64,000 bases of DNA from Comamonadaceae bacterium UBA2334 (lineage in GTDB: Bacteria > Pseudomonadota > Gammaproteobacteria > Burkholderiales > Burkholderiaceae_C), in the NCBI GenBank assembly GCA_002344885.1, contig DDUQ01000065.1, positions 823-64,822 on the forward strand, in the 5' to 3' direction. The notes below the pieces were generated by a model. The model saw only the letters and a list, made by a program, of their open reading frames with translations. It ran no database searches and had not been told where the DNA came from. Shown here in pieces: positions 26,858 to 34,621 of this stretch; position 1 is the first letter of the stretch; each line of letters starts with the position of its first letter. The position numbers and the translations under genes were made by a program.

Positions 26858-28912
26858 TCACTCAGGTTGGCCGTTGCTCACCAGCTTCAATCCGTTTTGA
26901 GGCGCCGTATCAGATGCACTGCGGTCGGCGACATCGGTGTCGGTTGATCGCCGCCGACGTGCTTCGCCGTCCGTTGCACGACGATTCCGCGCTTCAAGGT
27001 CGGCAGCACGACGACGGGGGAGTGATTCCACTTTGGTTGAAGAATGCTGCACCGGGCGGCATACCTTGCTCACGACACTGGGGTCGGTCAGTCCGGCAGC
27101 CACACTGAGCAAAGTTGTGTAACGCACCCTGTCTGTATCTCTGCCAAACCTGACATCGCCAGCCATCCGGCTGTTGACCATGTCGGGGGCTGTCAATTGG
27201 GCCGCCTGCAGGTTCTGCCTAGCCTGTTCGATCTCGCCGGTGGCAGCATAGCTTGCCGCCAGCAGCGTGCGTGCGACAGGTGACTCGGGATGTTCACAAA
27301 GCGCTTCGTGGCACTGGTCAATGCAGTGTTGATAGTGCTCGCCTATCAGATAGGCCATCGCCAGGTTCAAACGCGTCACGTAGCGCCTCGGATCCCGGGG
27401 GTTCATGCGCAGCGCTTGGGTCAGGTAGTCAGCCCCTGCATCGGGCCTGCCTGCACACGCTTCGGTCGAGCCGAGCATGCTGAGAATGGACGGGTCGTTG
27501 GGGTTCAGTGTGTGTGCATGACGCAAACTGAACAGTGCATCGTCCAGTTTGCTTTCATGTGGGGCAACACCTTGCAGCGCGCCTTTGCACCCATGGGCAA
27601 AACTGTCGGACGGGTCGATGTCAATGGCCCGGTTGACCGCATCCATGCCCGCTTCCCAGTCGGCCAGGCGGTTCGTGCTGGTGTTGAAATAGATCCGATG
27701 CCACATACCCTGTGCGATCACGCACAGGGCCAACACGTTGTTCGGGTCGGTTTCGAGCGCAGCACGTGCCTGATCGATGGCACTCTCTCGCAGTGAAACA
27801 TCTGCGGCGACGGACGCCTTCCACAGCAGGGCTCGCGCCTTGAGCGCCATCTCATGCGAGTTCAAATCATGGGGGTGTCGTCGGCGGGCTTCTGCCAGCT
27901 CGACGGCCATGATTTCAGGTGCGATGGCGGAGACGATGTGTCCGGTCAGCTCCTCCTGGAGTTCGAAAACATCGTCCAGGTCGCGGTCATACTTTTCTGC
28001 CCAGACGTGGGAGCCGGTGGTGGTGTCAATGAGCTGCGCCGTGACCCGTATGCGATTGCCTGCCTTGCGCACGCTGCCTTCCAGGACATAACGAACACCC
28101 AGTTCACGGCCTACGGTTCGAATGTCTGGGTAGGTTCCCTTGTAGGTGAAGCTTGAATTGCGCGCGATGACGAACAGGGATTTGAAACGTGACAGCTCGG
28201 TGATGATGTCTTCCGATATGCCGTCGCTGAAAAAGGTTTGTTCGGGGTCGCCGCTCATGTTGTTCAGGGGTAGAACGGCGATGGAGGGCTTGTTGGGCAG
28301 TTCCAGTGCGGGTGCGGGAGAGGTGGGGCTGCTTGGTCGAACGGGTTCAGCCGAGGGGGCGGAATTGGCTTCGATCTGGGCTTTGTAGCAGTGCACCGGG
28401 TAATCGATGTTCTTGACCAGGTTTTCGCCGATGTCCACAAATGTCAGTGGTAGCTTGCCCCTGACACTGGCGTAAACCGCTTCAGTGATGACGACTTCGC
28501 CCGGCTGCGCAAGATTCTGGAGCCGCGATGCGATGTTGATGCCGTCACCGTAAACGGTGCCGTCCGGCTTTTCTATCACGTCACCCAAGTTCACACCGAT
28601 TCGGAACTGCATGACGCGGTTGGCGGGCAGGCCCTGGTTGGTGGCGGCAATTTGGCGCATCACAGTGCTGGCGGCTTTCACCGCGCCCACTGCGGTTTCG
28701 AACACGGCCATGACCGAGTCTCCGGCCATGTCGATGACGCGACCGGCGTGCAAGTGCACCTGTGCTTTGAACACAGACCGCGCAGCATCCAGTGTGCGGA
28801 CCGTGGCTTCAGCATCCTGTGACATCAGGCGGGAGTACCCCACCGCGTCGGCCACCAGAACGGCAGCCAGCCTGGATGTGAACTGCGCCGGACCGGCGTC
28901 AATTTCCGTCAT
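26858..28912 (-). CDS. Class III nucleotide cyclase - TolB-like - TPR protein
   Basis: 684 aa. Residues about 12-185 form a class III adenylate/guanylate cyclase domain (LVADAVGYSRLMSQD; IDMAGDSVMAVFE; FRIGVNLGDVIEKPDGTVYG; INIASRLQ). Residues 210-340 match the TolB-like/FlgO-type domain found in these proteins (SIAVLPLNNMSGDPEQTFFS, GVRYVLEGSVRKAGNRIRVT). Residues 350-600 contain TPR-like repeats. The last ~70 residues are an Arg-rich tail with a degenerate 10-residue period. No membrane helix is evident, so it is likely cytosolic. It probably makes cAMP in response to an unknown input, as in many Rhizobium-type homologues. It is divergent from murJ. Confidence 0.9.
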   Translation of the reverse strand: MTEIDAGPAQFTSRLAAVLVADAVGYSRLMSQDAEATVRTLDAARSVFKAQVHLHAGRVIDMAGDSVMAVFETAVGAVKAASTVMRQIAATNQGLPANRVMQFRIGVNLGDVIEKPDGTVYGDGINIASRLQNLAQPGEVVITEAVYASVRGKLPLTFVDIGENLVKNIDYPVHCYKAQIEANSAPSAEPVRPSSPTSPAPALELPNKPSIAVLPLNNMSGDPEQTFFSDGISEDIITELSRFKSLFVIARNSSFTYKGTYPDIRTVGRELGVRYVLEGSVRKAGNRIRVTAQLIDTTTGSHVWAEKYDRDLDDVFELQEELTGHIVSAIAPEIMAVELAEARRRHPHDLNSHEMALKARALLWKASVAADVSLRESAIDQARAALETDPNNVLALCVIAQGMWHRIYFNTSTNRLADWEAGMDAVNRAIDIDPSDSFAHGCKGALQGVAPHESKLDDALFSLRHAHTLNPNDPSILSMLGSTEACAGRPDAGADYLTQALRMNPRDPRRYVTRLNLAMAYLIGEHYQHCIDQCHEALCEHPESPVARTLLAASYAATGEIEQARQNLQAAQLTAPDMVNSRMAGDVRFGRDTDRVRYTTLLSVAAGLTDPSVVSKVCRPVQHSSTKVESLPRRRAADLEARNRRATDGEARRRRSTDTDVADRSASDTAPQNGLKLVSNGQPE

Positions 28913-29084
28913 TCGTTTCCAAAAAATTCAACGACCGTACATCTGCCGTGTACGTGAACGTTGCGTCAACCACAACCCTGGGTCAGGCTGCATTGTATTT
29001 TGCAGAAAAAGCGAGGCGCTATCAGATTTGCTGATTTGTGCGCGGCCGCATGGGCAATGTGTTGCGTCCCGTACACTGCCGAGC

Positions 29085-30656
29085 GTGAACCTGTTCAAAG
29101 CCGCTTCCGTCATTTCCCTGTTCACCCTGGCGTCTCGCATCACGGGGTTGGCGCGTCAATTGCTCATGGCGGCCATGTTCGGTGCTTCGCCGTTGACCGA
29201 TGCGTTCAATGTGGCCTTCCGCATCCCGAACATGTTGCGGCGGCTCTTTGCCGAAGGGGCGTTCAGCCAGGCATTCGTGCCGGTGCTGGCCGCCTTGAAG
29301 GAGAGAGATGGCGAGGCGGCCACCAAAGCGTTGATTGACCACATCGCCACCCTGCTGGCCTGGGCGCTGACGCTGACCTGTGTGCTGGGCGTGCTGGGCG
29401 CGCCCTGGATCGTCTGGGCAATGGCCAGTGGGCTGAAGCAAAGTCCGCAAGGCTTTGATGCGGCCGTGCTCATGACGCGCTGGATGTTTCCCTACATCGC
29501 ATTCATGTCGCTGGTGGCATTGTCAGCCGGCATCCTCAACACCTGGAAACGGTTTGCCGTGCCGGCCGCCACGCCGGTGCTGCTGAACATCAGCATGATC
29601 GCGGCGGCCTGGTTCGGGGCGCCCTGGTTCGGGCGCATGGGGATCGAGCCCATCTACGCCATGGCAGTGGGGGTGATGGTGGGCGGGTTGCTGCAATTGG
29701 GTGTGCAGGTGCCAGCGCTGTTGCGTCTGGGCCTGCTGCCAAGGATAGGCTGGCGCTGGTCACGCGTGAAAGAAGCGTGGGCCAATCCCGGCACGCGGCA
29801 GGTCACGCGCCTGATGTTGCCCGCGCTGCTCGGCGTGAGCGTGGCCCAGGTGTCGTTGCTCATCAACACGCAGATTGCGTCTCACCTCACGCCGGGAAGC
29901 GTCAGCTGGCTGTCGTATGCGGACCTGCTGATGGAATTTCCCACGGCCATGCTGGGCGTGGCCTTGGGCGCCGTGCTGCTGCCACAGCTGGCGGGTGCCA
30001 GGGGTGTGAATGACCAGGCGCGCTACAGCAGCCTGCTGGACTGGGGCCTGCGGCTGGTGCTGCTGCTGGCCGTGCCCTGTGCCGTGGCCTTGCTGACGTT
30101 TGCCAAGCCGCTGGTGGCCACGCTGTACCACTACGGCGCGTTCACGGCGCGCGACGTGCAACAGACGTCGGTGGCGCTGGTGGGCTATGGGGTGGGCCTG
30201 CTGGGGCTGGTGGCCATCAAAGTGCTGGCCCCGGGGTTTTACGCCAGCCAGAACATTCGCACGCCTGTGACGATTGCCATCGTGGTGCTGGCGCTGACAC
30301 AGGCCATGAACGTGGTGCTGGTGCCGCATCTGGCCCACGCCGGGCTGGCGCTGTCCATCGGCATCGGCGCGATGATCAACGCAGCCTGGTTGCTGGTGGG
30401 CCTGATCCGCCGGGGCCTGTACACACCGGGGCCCGGCTGGTGGATGTTCATCCTGCAGGTGGTGGCAGCCAGTGCGCTGTTGGCCATTTTCCTGATCTGG
30501 GCGGCCAACCGCGTCGACTGGGTGGCCATGGCGGACACGAAGTTGATGCGAATCGGTGCCATGGCGCTTGTCATGTTTGGTTCTGCTGCTATCTATTTTT
30601 CTGCTCTGGCCGCCAGCGGCGTGCCCCTGCGGAGTTTTGCCCGCAAAGCGGGGTGA
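29085..30656 (+). CDS. murJ: Lipid II flippase
   Basis: 523 aa from GTG 29085; the open frame continues far upstream but homology starts with NLFKAASVISLFTLASRITG (FKAASV..SRITGLARQ). Fourteen hydrophobic segments and the MviN/MurJ core (FGASPLTDAFNVAFRIPNML, RRLFAEGAFSQAFVPVL) are clear. It moves undecaprenyl-linked lipid II across the inner membrane for peptidoglycan synthesis. Only 3 bp separate it from the next gene, so they form an operon. The 172-bp gap before it contains AT-rich blocks that could hold promoters for murJ and the cyclase gene. Confidence 0.95.
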   Translation: MNLFKAASVISLFTLASRITGLARQLLMAAMFGASPLTDAFNVAFRIPNMLRRLFAEGAFSQAFVPVLAALKERDGEAATKALIDHIATLLAWALTLTCVLGVLGAPWIVWAMASGLKQSPQGFDAAVLMTRWMFPYIAFMSLVALSAGILNTWKRFAVPAATPVLLNISMIAAAWFGAPWFGRMGIEPIYAMAVGVMVGGLLQLGVQVPALLRLGLLPRIGWRWSRVKEAWANPGTRQVTRLMLPALLGVSVAQVSLLINTQIASHLTPGSVSWLSYADLLMEFPTAMLGVALGAVLLPQLAGARGVNDQARYSSLLDWGLRLVLLLAVPCAVALLTFAKPLVATLYHYGAFTARDVQQTSVALVGYGVGLLGLVAIKVLAPGFYASQNIRTPVTIAIVVLALTQAMNVVLVPHLAHAGLALSIGIGAMINAAWLLVGLIRRGLYTPGPGWWMFILQVVAASALLAIFLIWAANRVDWVAMADTKLMRIGAMALVMFGSAAIYFSALAASGVPLRSFARKAG

Positions 30657-30659
30657 CGC

Positions 30660-31514
30660 ATGACATTTGCCCTCTCCACCCCTTCGCCGTTGGACTACTT
30701 TTCTACCCTGGTGGCCGATGATGCGCATTTCCCGCTGCTCGAAGCCGCCGCCAGCCTGGCGCAGGACGAGTACCCGGAGCTCGACGTGCAGCAGGTGCTG
30801 GGCGATGTGGACCAGCTGCAGGCACGCCTGCAGCGCCGGCTGGCGAAAGACGCCCCCCCCATCCAGCGGCTGCGGGCACTGAACCAGTTTTTCTACCGTG
30901 ACCTGGGTTTCGGCGGCAACGTCAACAACTACTACGATGCCGACAACAGCTACCTCAACGTGCTGTTGCGCACCCGAAAGGGCATTCCCATCAGCCTGGC
31001 GGTGCTGTGGCTGGAGTTGGCGCAGTCGTTGCGGCTGGAGGTGGCGGGCGTGGGTTTTCCCGGCCATTTCCTGGTGAAAGTGACCCTGCCGCAGGGCCAG
31101 GTGGTCATCGACCCGTTCACCGGTCAGTCGTTCAGCCGCGAGGAACTGGTCGAGCGGCTGGAGCCCTACCAGCGCGCCCACGGTCTGGTGGACGACTACG
31201 AGGTGCCACTGGGCCTGTTCCTGCAGCCCTGCCCGGCGCGCGACATCGTGGCGCGCATGCTGCGCAACCTGAAGGAAATCCACCGCACGGCGGAGGACTG
31301 GCCACGTCTGCTGGCCGTGTCAGAGCGTCTGGTCCGGCTGCTGCCCACGGTCTGGGACGAGCTGCGTGACCGTGGCCTCGTGTTGGCAGAACTGTCGCAT
31401 TACCAGCAGGCCGAGCGGGACCTGGCCACCTACCTGGCCGAGGCAGACGATGCGCCCGACCGGGAAGCCATGGCAGCGCGGCTGCGCGACATCCGCCGCT
31501 CACTGAGGGACTGA
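30660..31514 (+). CDS. SirB1-family transglutaminase-like/TPR protein
   Basis: 284 aa. N-terminal SirB1 domain with LNQFFYRDLGFGGNVNNYYD and RKGIPISLAVLWLELAQSL, and the transglutaminase-like GFPGHFLVKV, then a C-terminal TPR pair (RTAEDWPRLLAVSERLVRLL; ALELSHY-type repeat near QQAERDLATYL). Function unknown; proteins of this type are often next to murJ or in the hemA/prfA region. It starts with ATG 3 bp after the murJ stop. Confidence 0.88.
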   Translation: MTFALSTPSPLDYFSTLVADDAHFPLLEAAASLAQDEYPELDVQQVLGDVDQLQARLQRRLAKDAPPIQRLRALNQFFYRDLGFGGNVNNYYDADNSYLNVLLRTRKGIPISLAVLWLELAQSLRLEVAGVGFPGHFLVKVTLPQGQVVIDPFTGQSFSREELVERLEPYQRAHGLVDDYEVPLGLFLQPCPARDIVARMLRNLKEIHRTAEDWPRLLAVSERLVRLLPTVWDELRDRGLVLAELSHYQQAERDLATYLAEADDAPDREAMAARLRDIRRSLRD

Positions 31515-31580
31515 GCGTCGTTCGTCCGTGCCTGTTGCGCTGGGTAATGCGCCCGGCAAAGCACCCGGTCGGCGGGTCAA

Positions 31581-32621
31581 TCACCTTGATGGTGGGTTGC
31601 CAGCATGGCCCGATGGTGTGCCCGCGAGCCCGGCCTGGACCCATGCACGACGCAGTTGCGTGGCCGAGCTGAAGCCCGCCCAGTCTGCAGCCTGGTTCAC
31701 GTTGCAACCGTTTCGCAGGGCACGCTGGGCCGCACTGAGGCGGATGCCCCTCACATACGTTTGCGGCGCGACCTTGGCGTGGATGTCGAACAACCGTGTC
31801 AGGTGGCGCGGTGAGGTGCACGCCAGTTCGGCCATGCGCGCCAGCGACCAGTCGGCGCGTGGTGCCTGGCTGACGGCATCCTGCACCCTGTGCACCGTGG
31901 CGTGCAAATGGTCGCGATGGGTAAGGTAGGGCGACAGCTGGGCATCGTTCGGCGCCCGGCGCAGCGACACCACCAGCGCCTGTGCCACACGCGCCGCCAC
32001 CACCGGGCCGCAGGTGGCTGACACCCGGTGCAGCATCAGGTCAATGCCGGTGGTCACACCTGCGCTGCTGTGCACGGGCCCATCCTGCACGAACACGCGG
32101 TTGGTCAACACGCGGCAGCTGCGGTCGGCAGCTTCCAGTTCGTCCAGGTGCTGGTGGTGGGTGGTGGCTTCTCGGCCACTCAGCAGGCCGGCGTGGGCGG
32201 TCAGCACCGATCCGGCGCACACCGTCAGCAGCTCCAGCTCGCCTGCTTTCAGGCGCAAGCCCCGCAACCAATGCAGTGTGGAACGGGCGGCAGGGGTGTC
32301 GATGGGCATGCAGTCGCCCGGGTTGCCCACCAGCACCACCCAGGTGGGGCGGGTGGTGGATGCGTGTACCGGCTCGGGCAGCGGGGCCACGCCTGTCAGC
32401 CGCACGCCCACCGATGTCAGCGGCTCAGGTTCGGGGCCGATGAACCCCACATCGAACCGGGGTGGCTGCCCGAGTGCCTGGCACACGCGGTTGGCCGAAC
32501 GCAGCACCTCGGCCGGGCCCGCCCAGTCCAGCGCCAGGCTGTCGGGCAGCAGCACGAACCGCACGTTGATGGCGGTGTCGGTGAAGCTGGTCGGATCGGG
32601 TGTCAGGGGTGGCGTGTCCAT
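31581..32621 (-). CDS. GlxA-family transcriptional regulator (DJ-1-like + AraC HTH)
   Basis: 346 aa from ATG 32619-32621. Residues 15-205 form a DJ-1/PfpI-like domain (VRFVLLPDSLALDWAGPAEV; LTVCAGSVLTAHAGLLSGR, with Cys at the nucleophile elbow). Residues 230-335 are two AraC helix-turn-helices (LARMAELACTSPRHLTRLF; VNQAADWAGFSSATQLRRAW). The family regulates amine or arginine-like catabolism in several bacteria. It overlaps the preceding DJ-1 gene by 19 bp, so it is the last gene of a three-gene operon and may control it. Confidence 0.88.
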   Translation of the reverse strand: MDTPPLTPDPTSFTDTAINVRFVLLPDSLALDWAGPAEVLRSANRVCQALGQPPRFDVGFIGPEPEPLTSVGVRLTGVAPLPEPVHASTTRPTWVVLVGNPGDCMPIDTPAARSTLHWLRGLRLKAGELELLTVCAGSVLTAHAGLLSGREATTHHQHLDELEAADRSCRVLTNRVFVQDGPVHSSAGVTTGIDLMLHRVSATCGPVVAARVAQALVVSLRRAPNDAQLSPYLTHRDHLHATVHRVQDAVSQAPRADWSLARMAELACTSPRHLTRLFDIHAKVAPQTYVRGIRLSAAQRALRNGCNVNQAADWAGFSSATQLRRAWVQAGLAGTPSGHAGNPPSR

Positions 32622-33289
32622 GCGTGGTCCATCTGGCGGGCGGTGCGTTCGGCCAGGGCCATGCCGTCGTACCCCAGCGTGCCTGCCATGGTAGCCACCA
32701 GGTGCAGGCTCATGTCGATGCCTGCACTGATGCCCGCCGACGTGACCAGGCGTTCCCCGCCCGTCGCCACCCACCGGACGCCCGAGCGGACATCGAGCGC
32801 CGGGAACTGTTGCTGCAGGTCCGCCAGGTCCTCCCAGTGGGTGGTGGCGGGCTGGTCGGTCAGCACACCTGCCGCTGCGAGGATGAACGCCCCGGTGCAG
32901 ACCGATGCCGTCCACCGGCTGTTGCCATGCAGGCGGCGCACCCAGGCCAGGGTGGTGGCACAGTGCCGTGCCCTGTCGACCACCCCACCCGGGACCAGCA
33001 GCAGGTCGGCCACGGGTGGGGACGTGAAGTCGGCGTCGGGCAGCACGCGCAAACCGGCCCTGGCCTGCACCGCCCGGCAGGTGTTGGCATATGACTTGAC
33101 ATCAAAAAGTGCTTTGGCGCTTTCTGATATTGGGTTGTCAGCTATATCGGAAGGAGCTTCTGTGTTGCCCGTTCTGGCGTGTACCCGGCTGGCTGTGGTG
33201 AACACTTCGAACGGGCCGGCAAAGTCCAACGCTTCCATGCCATCGAACGCCAGCAGGGCGACGGTGAAGTGGGCGGGGGCGGCGTTCAT
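32603..33289 (-). CDS. DJ-1/PfpI family protein with repeat-derived insertion
   Basis: 228 aa from ATG 33287-33289, overlapping the upstream stop as ATGA. Core features: HFTVALLAFDGMEALDFAGP, LLLVPGGVVDRARH, WTASVCTGAFILAAAGVLTD with the elbow cysteine, and THWEDLADLQQQFP. This resembles isonitrile hydratase-like or regulator-type DJ-1 proteins. Between VHARTG and VQARAGLRVLPDA there are about 20 extra residues (EAPSDIADNPISESAK and neighbours) encoded by a copy of the dispersed intergenic repeat (33101-33145). The frame is intact. The 19-bp overlap with the GlxA gene suggests coupled translation. Confidence 0.85.
   Translation of the reverse strand: MNAAPAHFTVALLAFDGMEALDFAGPFEVFTTASRVHARTGNTEAPSDIADNPISESAKALFDVKSYANTCRAVQARAGLRVLPDADFTSPPVADLLLVPGGVVDRARHCATTLAWVRRLHGNSRWTASVCTGAFILAAAGVLTDQPATTHWEDLADLQQQFPALDVRSGVRWVATGGERLVTSAGISAGIDMSLHLVATMAGTLGYDGMALAERTARQMDHAWTRHP
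33101..33145 (+). repeat. Dispersed repeat, copy C, inside the DJ-1/PfpI gene
   Basis: Plus strand AAAAGTGCTTTGGCGCTTTC, then TGATATTGGGTTGTCAGCTAT. It matches the reverse complement of 53413-53480 (AAAATAGCCTCTGGCGCTTG, ATGGTATTGGGTTTGTAGCTAT in parts) at most positions. It is read on the opposite strand as codons of the DJ-1/PfpI gene without a stop. Confidence 0.65.
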
Positions 33290-33852
33290 GCGGTGGCCTT
33301 TGCCCTCGCCAGCGCTTGCGCCACCGTGCAGACCGTGGCAAAGCGTCCGTCCAGCACGGTCGACGTGCGCATGGCAATGTCGGCGGCGAGCAATGGGAGC
33401 CCATTGGGCTGGGTCATGTCGAAGGTCAGTGTGGCGGATGTGACGAAGTCCACCTGCCAGCCGAGGTCGGAGGCATGGCGGGTGGTGGTTTCGCAGCACT
33501 GTTCGGTGCGGATGCCGCTGACGATGAGCCGCTGCACACCTTGCTGCGTCAGCCACACCTCGAGCCCGGTGCCCACCAGTGCGCTGTGCCGGTGTTTGGT
33601 GAAGGTGGCGGCAGCGTCGAAGCCCGCCAGACCGTCCAGCGCCCGGACGTGGCCCGATGCGAGCGCGAACGGGTTGCCTGGTGTTTCGGGGCCTTCGGCA
33701 TGCAGCACACGCACCACCGGCATGCCGGCTTGCACGCAGCCGTCGATCAGCGCGTTCTGTTCCGCCAGGTAGGCGGGCAGCCCCGCAGTTGAAAAATACG
33801 GGCGGTGGCGGAAAGATTCCTGGACATCGATCACCAGCAGACAGGATTTCAT
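33286..33852 (-). CDS. Isochorismatase-family cysteine hydrolase
   Basis: 188 aa from ATG 33850-33852, chosen for GGAGT 8 bases before it. Catalytic triad residues are visible: Asp in LLVIDVQESF, Lys in FTKHRHSAL and Cys in GIRTEQCCETTTRHASDLG, with a cis-peptide region before it. It probably hydrolyses an amide or imide such as a nicotinamide- or ureidoacrylate-like compound; the substrate is unknown. First gene of an overlapping operon with the DJ-1 and GlxA-type genes. Confidence 0.9.
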   Translation of the reverse strand: MKSCLLVIDVQESFRHRPYFSTAGLPAYLAEQNALIDGCVQAGMPVVRVLHAEGPETPGNPFALASGHVRALDGLAGFDAAATFTKHRHSALVGTGLEVWLTQQGVQRLIVSGIRTEQCCETTTRHASDLGWQVDFVTSATLTFDMTQPNGLPLLAADIAMRTSTVLDGRFATVCTVAQALARAKATA

Positions 33853-33996
33853 GGGGTACTCCAAGTGAAGAAGGCCTCATTGTTCTCTCTTCAGCCCGAC
33901 GGTGGTGATCCGCTTCGGGACGGGTATCGATCATTTCAGGACATGACACATCCCCGGTTCTCGGCCCCCGCCGCAGCGCCTGTGCCAGGCATCCGC

Positions 33997-34032
33997 CTGC
34001 GCATCTGCCTGTGCATCTGCCTGTGCATCTGC
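33997..34032 (+). repeat. Three tandem 12-bp units
   Basis: CTGCGCATCTGC, CTGTGCATCTGC and CTGTGCATCTGC stand head to tail between the isochorismatase gene and the copper-related small gene. It is a minor tandem repeat in non-coding DNA; a fourth unit decays into TTGTGG. The remaining part of 33853-34078 holds nothing else identifiable. Confidence 0.85.
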
Positions 34033-34078
34033 TTGTGGGGGCATGCACGCGCCCGTGCGCTCCCGTATGATTCGCGCC

Positions 34079-34459
34079 ATGCGTTGCCCCGCCTGGTTCA
34101 TGTGTGTGCTCGTGGTCTGCCAACTGTGTCTGGGCAGCGCGTGGGCGCATGCATCGTTTGAGCGGACGGGCACCGCCAGCACGCCGCTGGCGGCGAACAC
34201 AGGCATGGGCACGGAGATGGGAGCTGTTCCCTGCCATGATGCGGCTGCCCATGACGTGTCTGGCGTGGTGGACCTCGCCCCCACCGAGCACAGCGTGGCA
34301 TCGTGCTGCACTGCCGCGCATTGCTACCTGTGCAGTGCGGCTGGCGTTGGCGTTCACCTGCCGAGCTTGCCTGTGCCTGTGCAGGCGGTCTGGGTGTCCT
34401 TGCCGTCCACTGCGATGGCGAGCCAGGCCCAACCCCCCGAACTTCGACCCCCCATCTGA
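34079..34459 (+). CDS. Small secreted Cys/His protein upstream of cupredoxin gene
   Basis: 126 aa from ATG 34079. A signal peptide (CPAWFMCVLVVCQLCLGSAWA) is followed by a short mature chain with PCHDAAAH and SCCTAAHCYLCSAAG, then a hydrophobic strand-rich stretch. The Cys/His clusters and the following cupredoxin gene suggest a metal-related periplasmic protein like the DUF2946 proteins beside copper genes; I cannot place it in a family with certainty. It is 162 bp from the next gene. Confidence 0.65.
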   Translation: MRCPAWFMCVLVVCQLCLGSAWAHASFERTGTASTPLAANTGMGTEMGAVPCHDAAAHDVSGVVDLAPTEHSVASCCTAAHCYLCSAAGVGVHLPSLPVPVQAVWVSLPSTAMASQAQPPELRPPI

Positions 34460-34621
34460 AGCGGTCTGCCGCCCAGGCGCCCAGTGCGTCTGGGGTTGGC
34501 GGTGCAGCGCGGGCTGGCAGTCCAGTCTCCGCCTGACCGTTGGGGTGGCACGCGCTGGCGCGGCTTGTGCCACCAGGTTGCAGTTTTTTCGGGAGGTGCC
34601 ATGTCTGGCACCTGAACACAC

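Noticed and set aside
30560..30610. Further copy of the dispersed repeat at the end of murJ (TGCTGCTATCTATTTTTCTG)
   Set aside because: Only a short stretch resembles the AT core; the GCGCTTG and TATTGGG parts are missing, and the residues fit a normal MurJ helix.
33997..34032. CRISPR-like repeat
   Set aside because: Units are 12 bp with no spacers and no cas genes; it is a simple tandem repeat.
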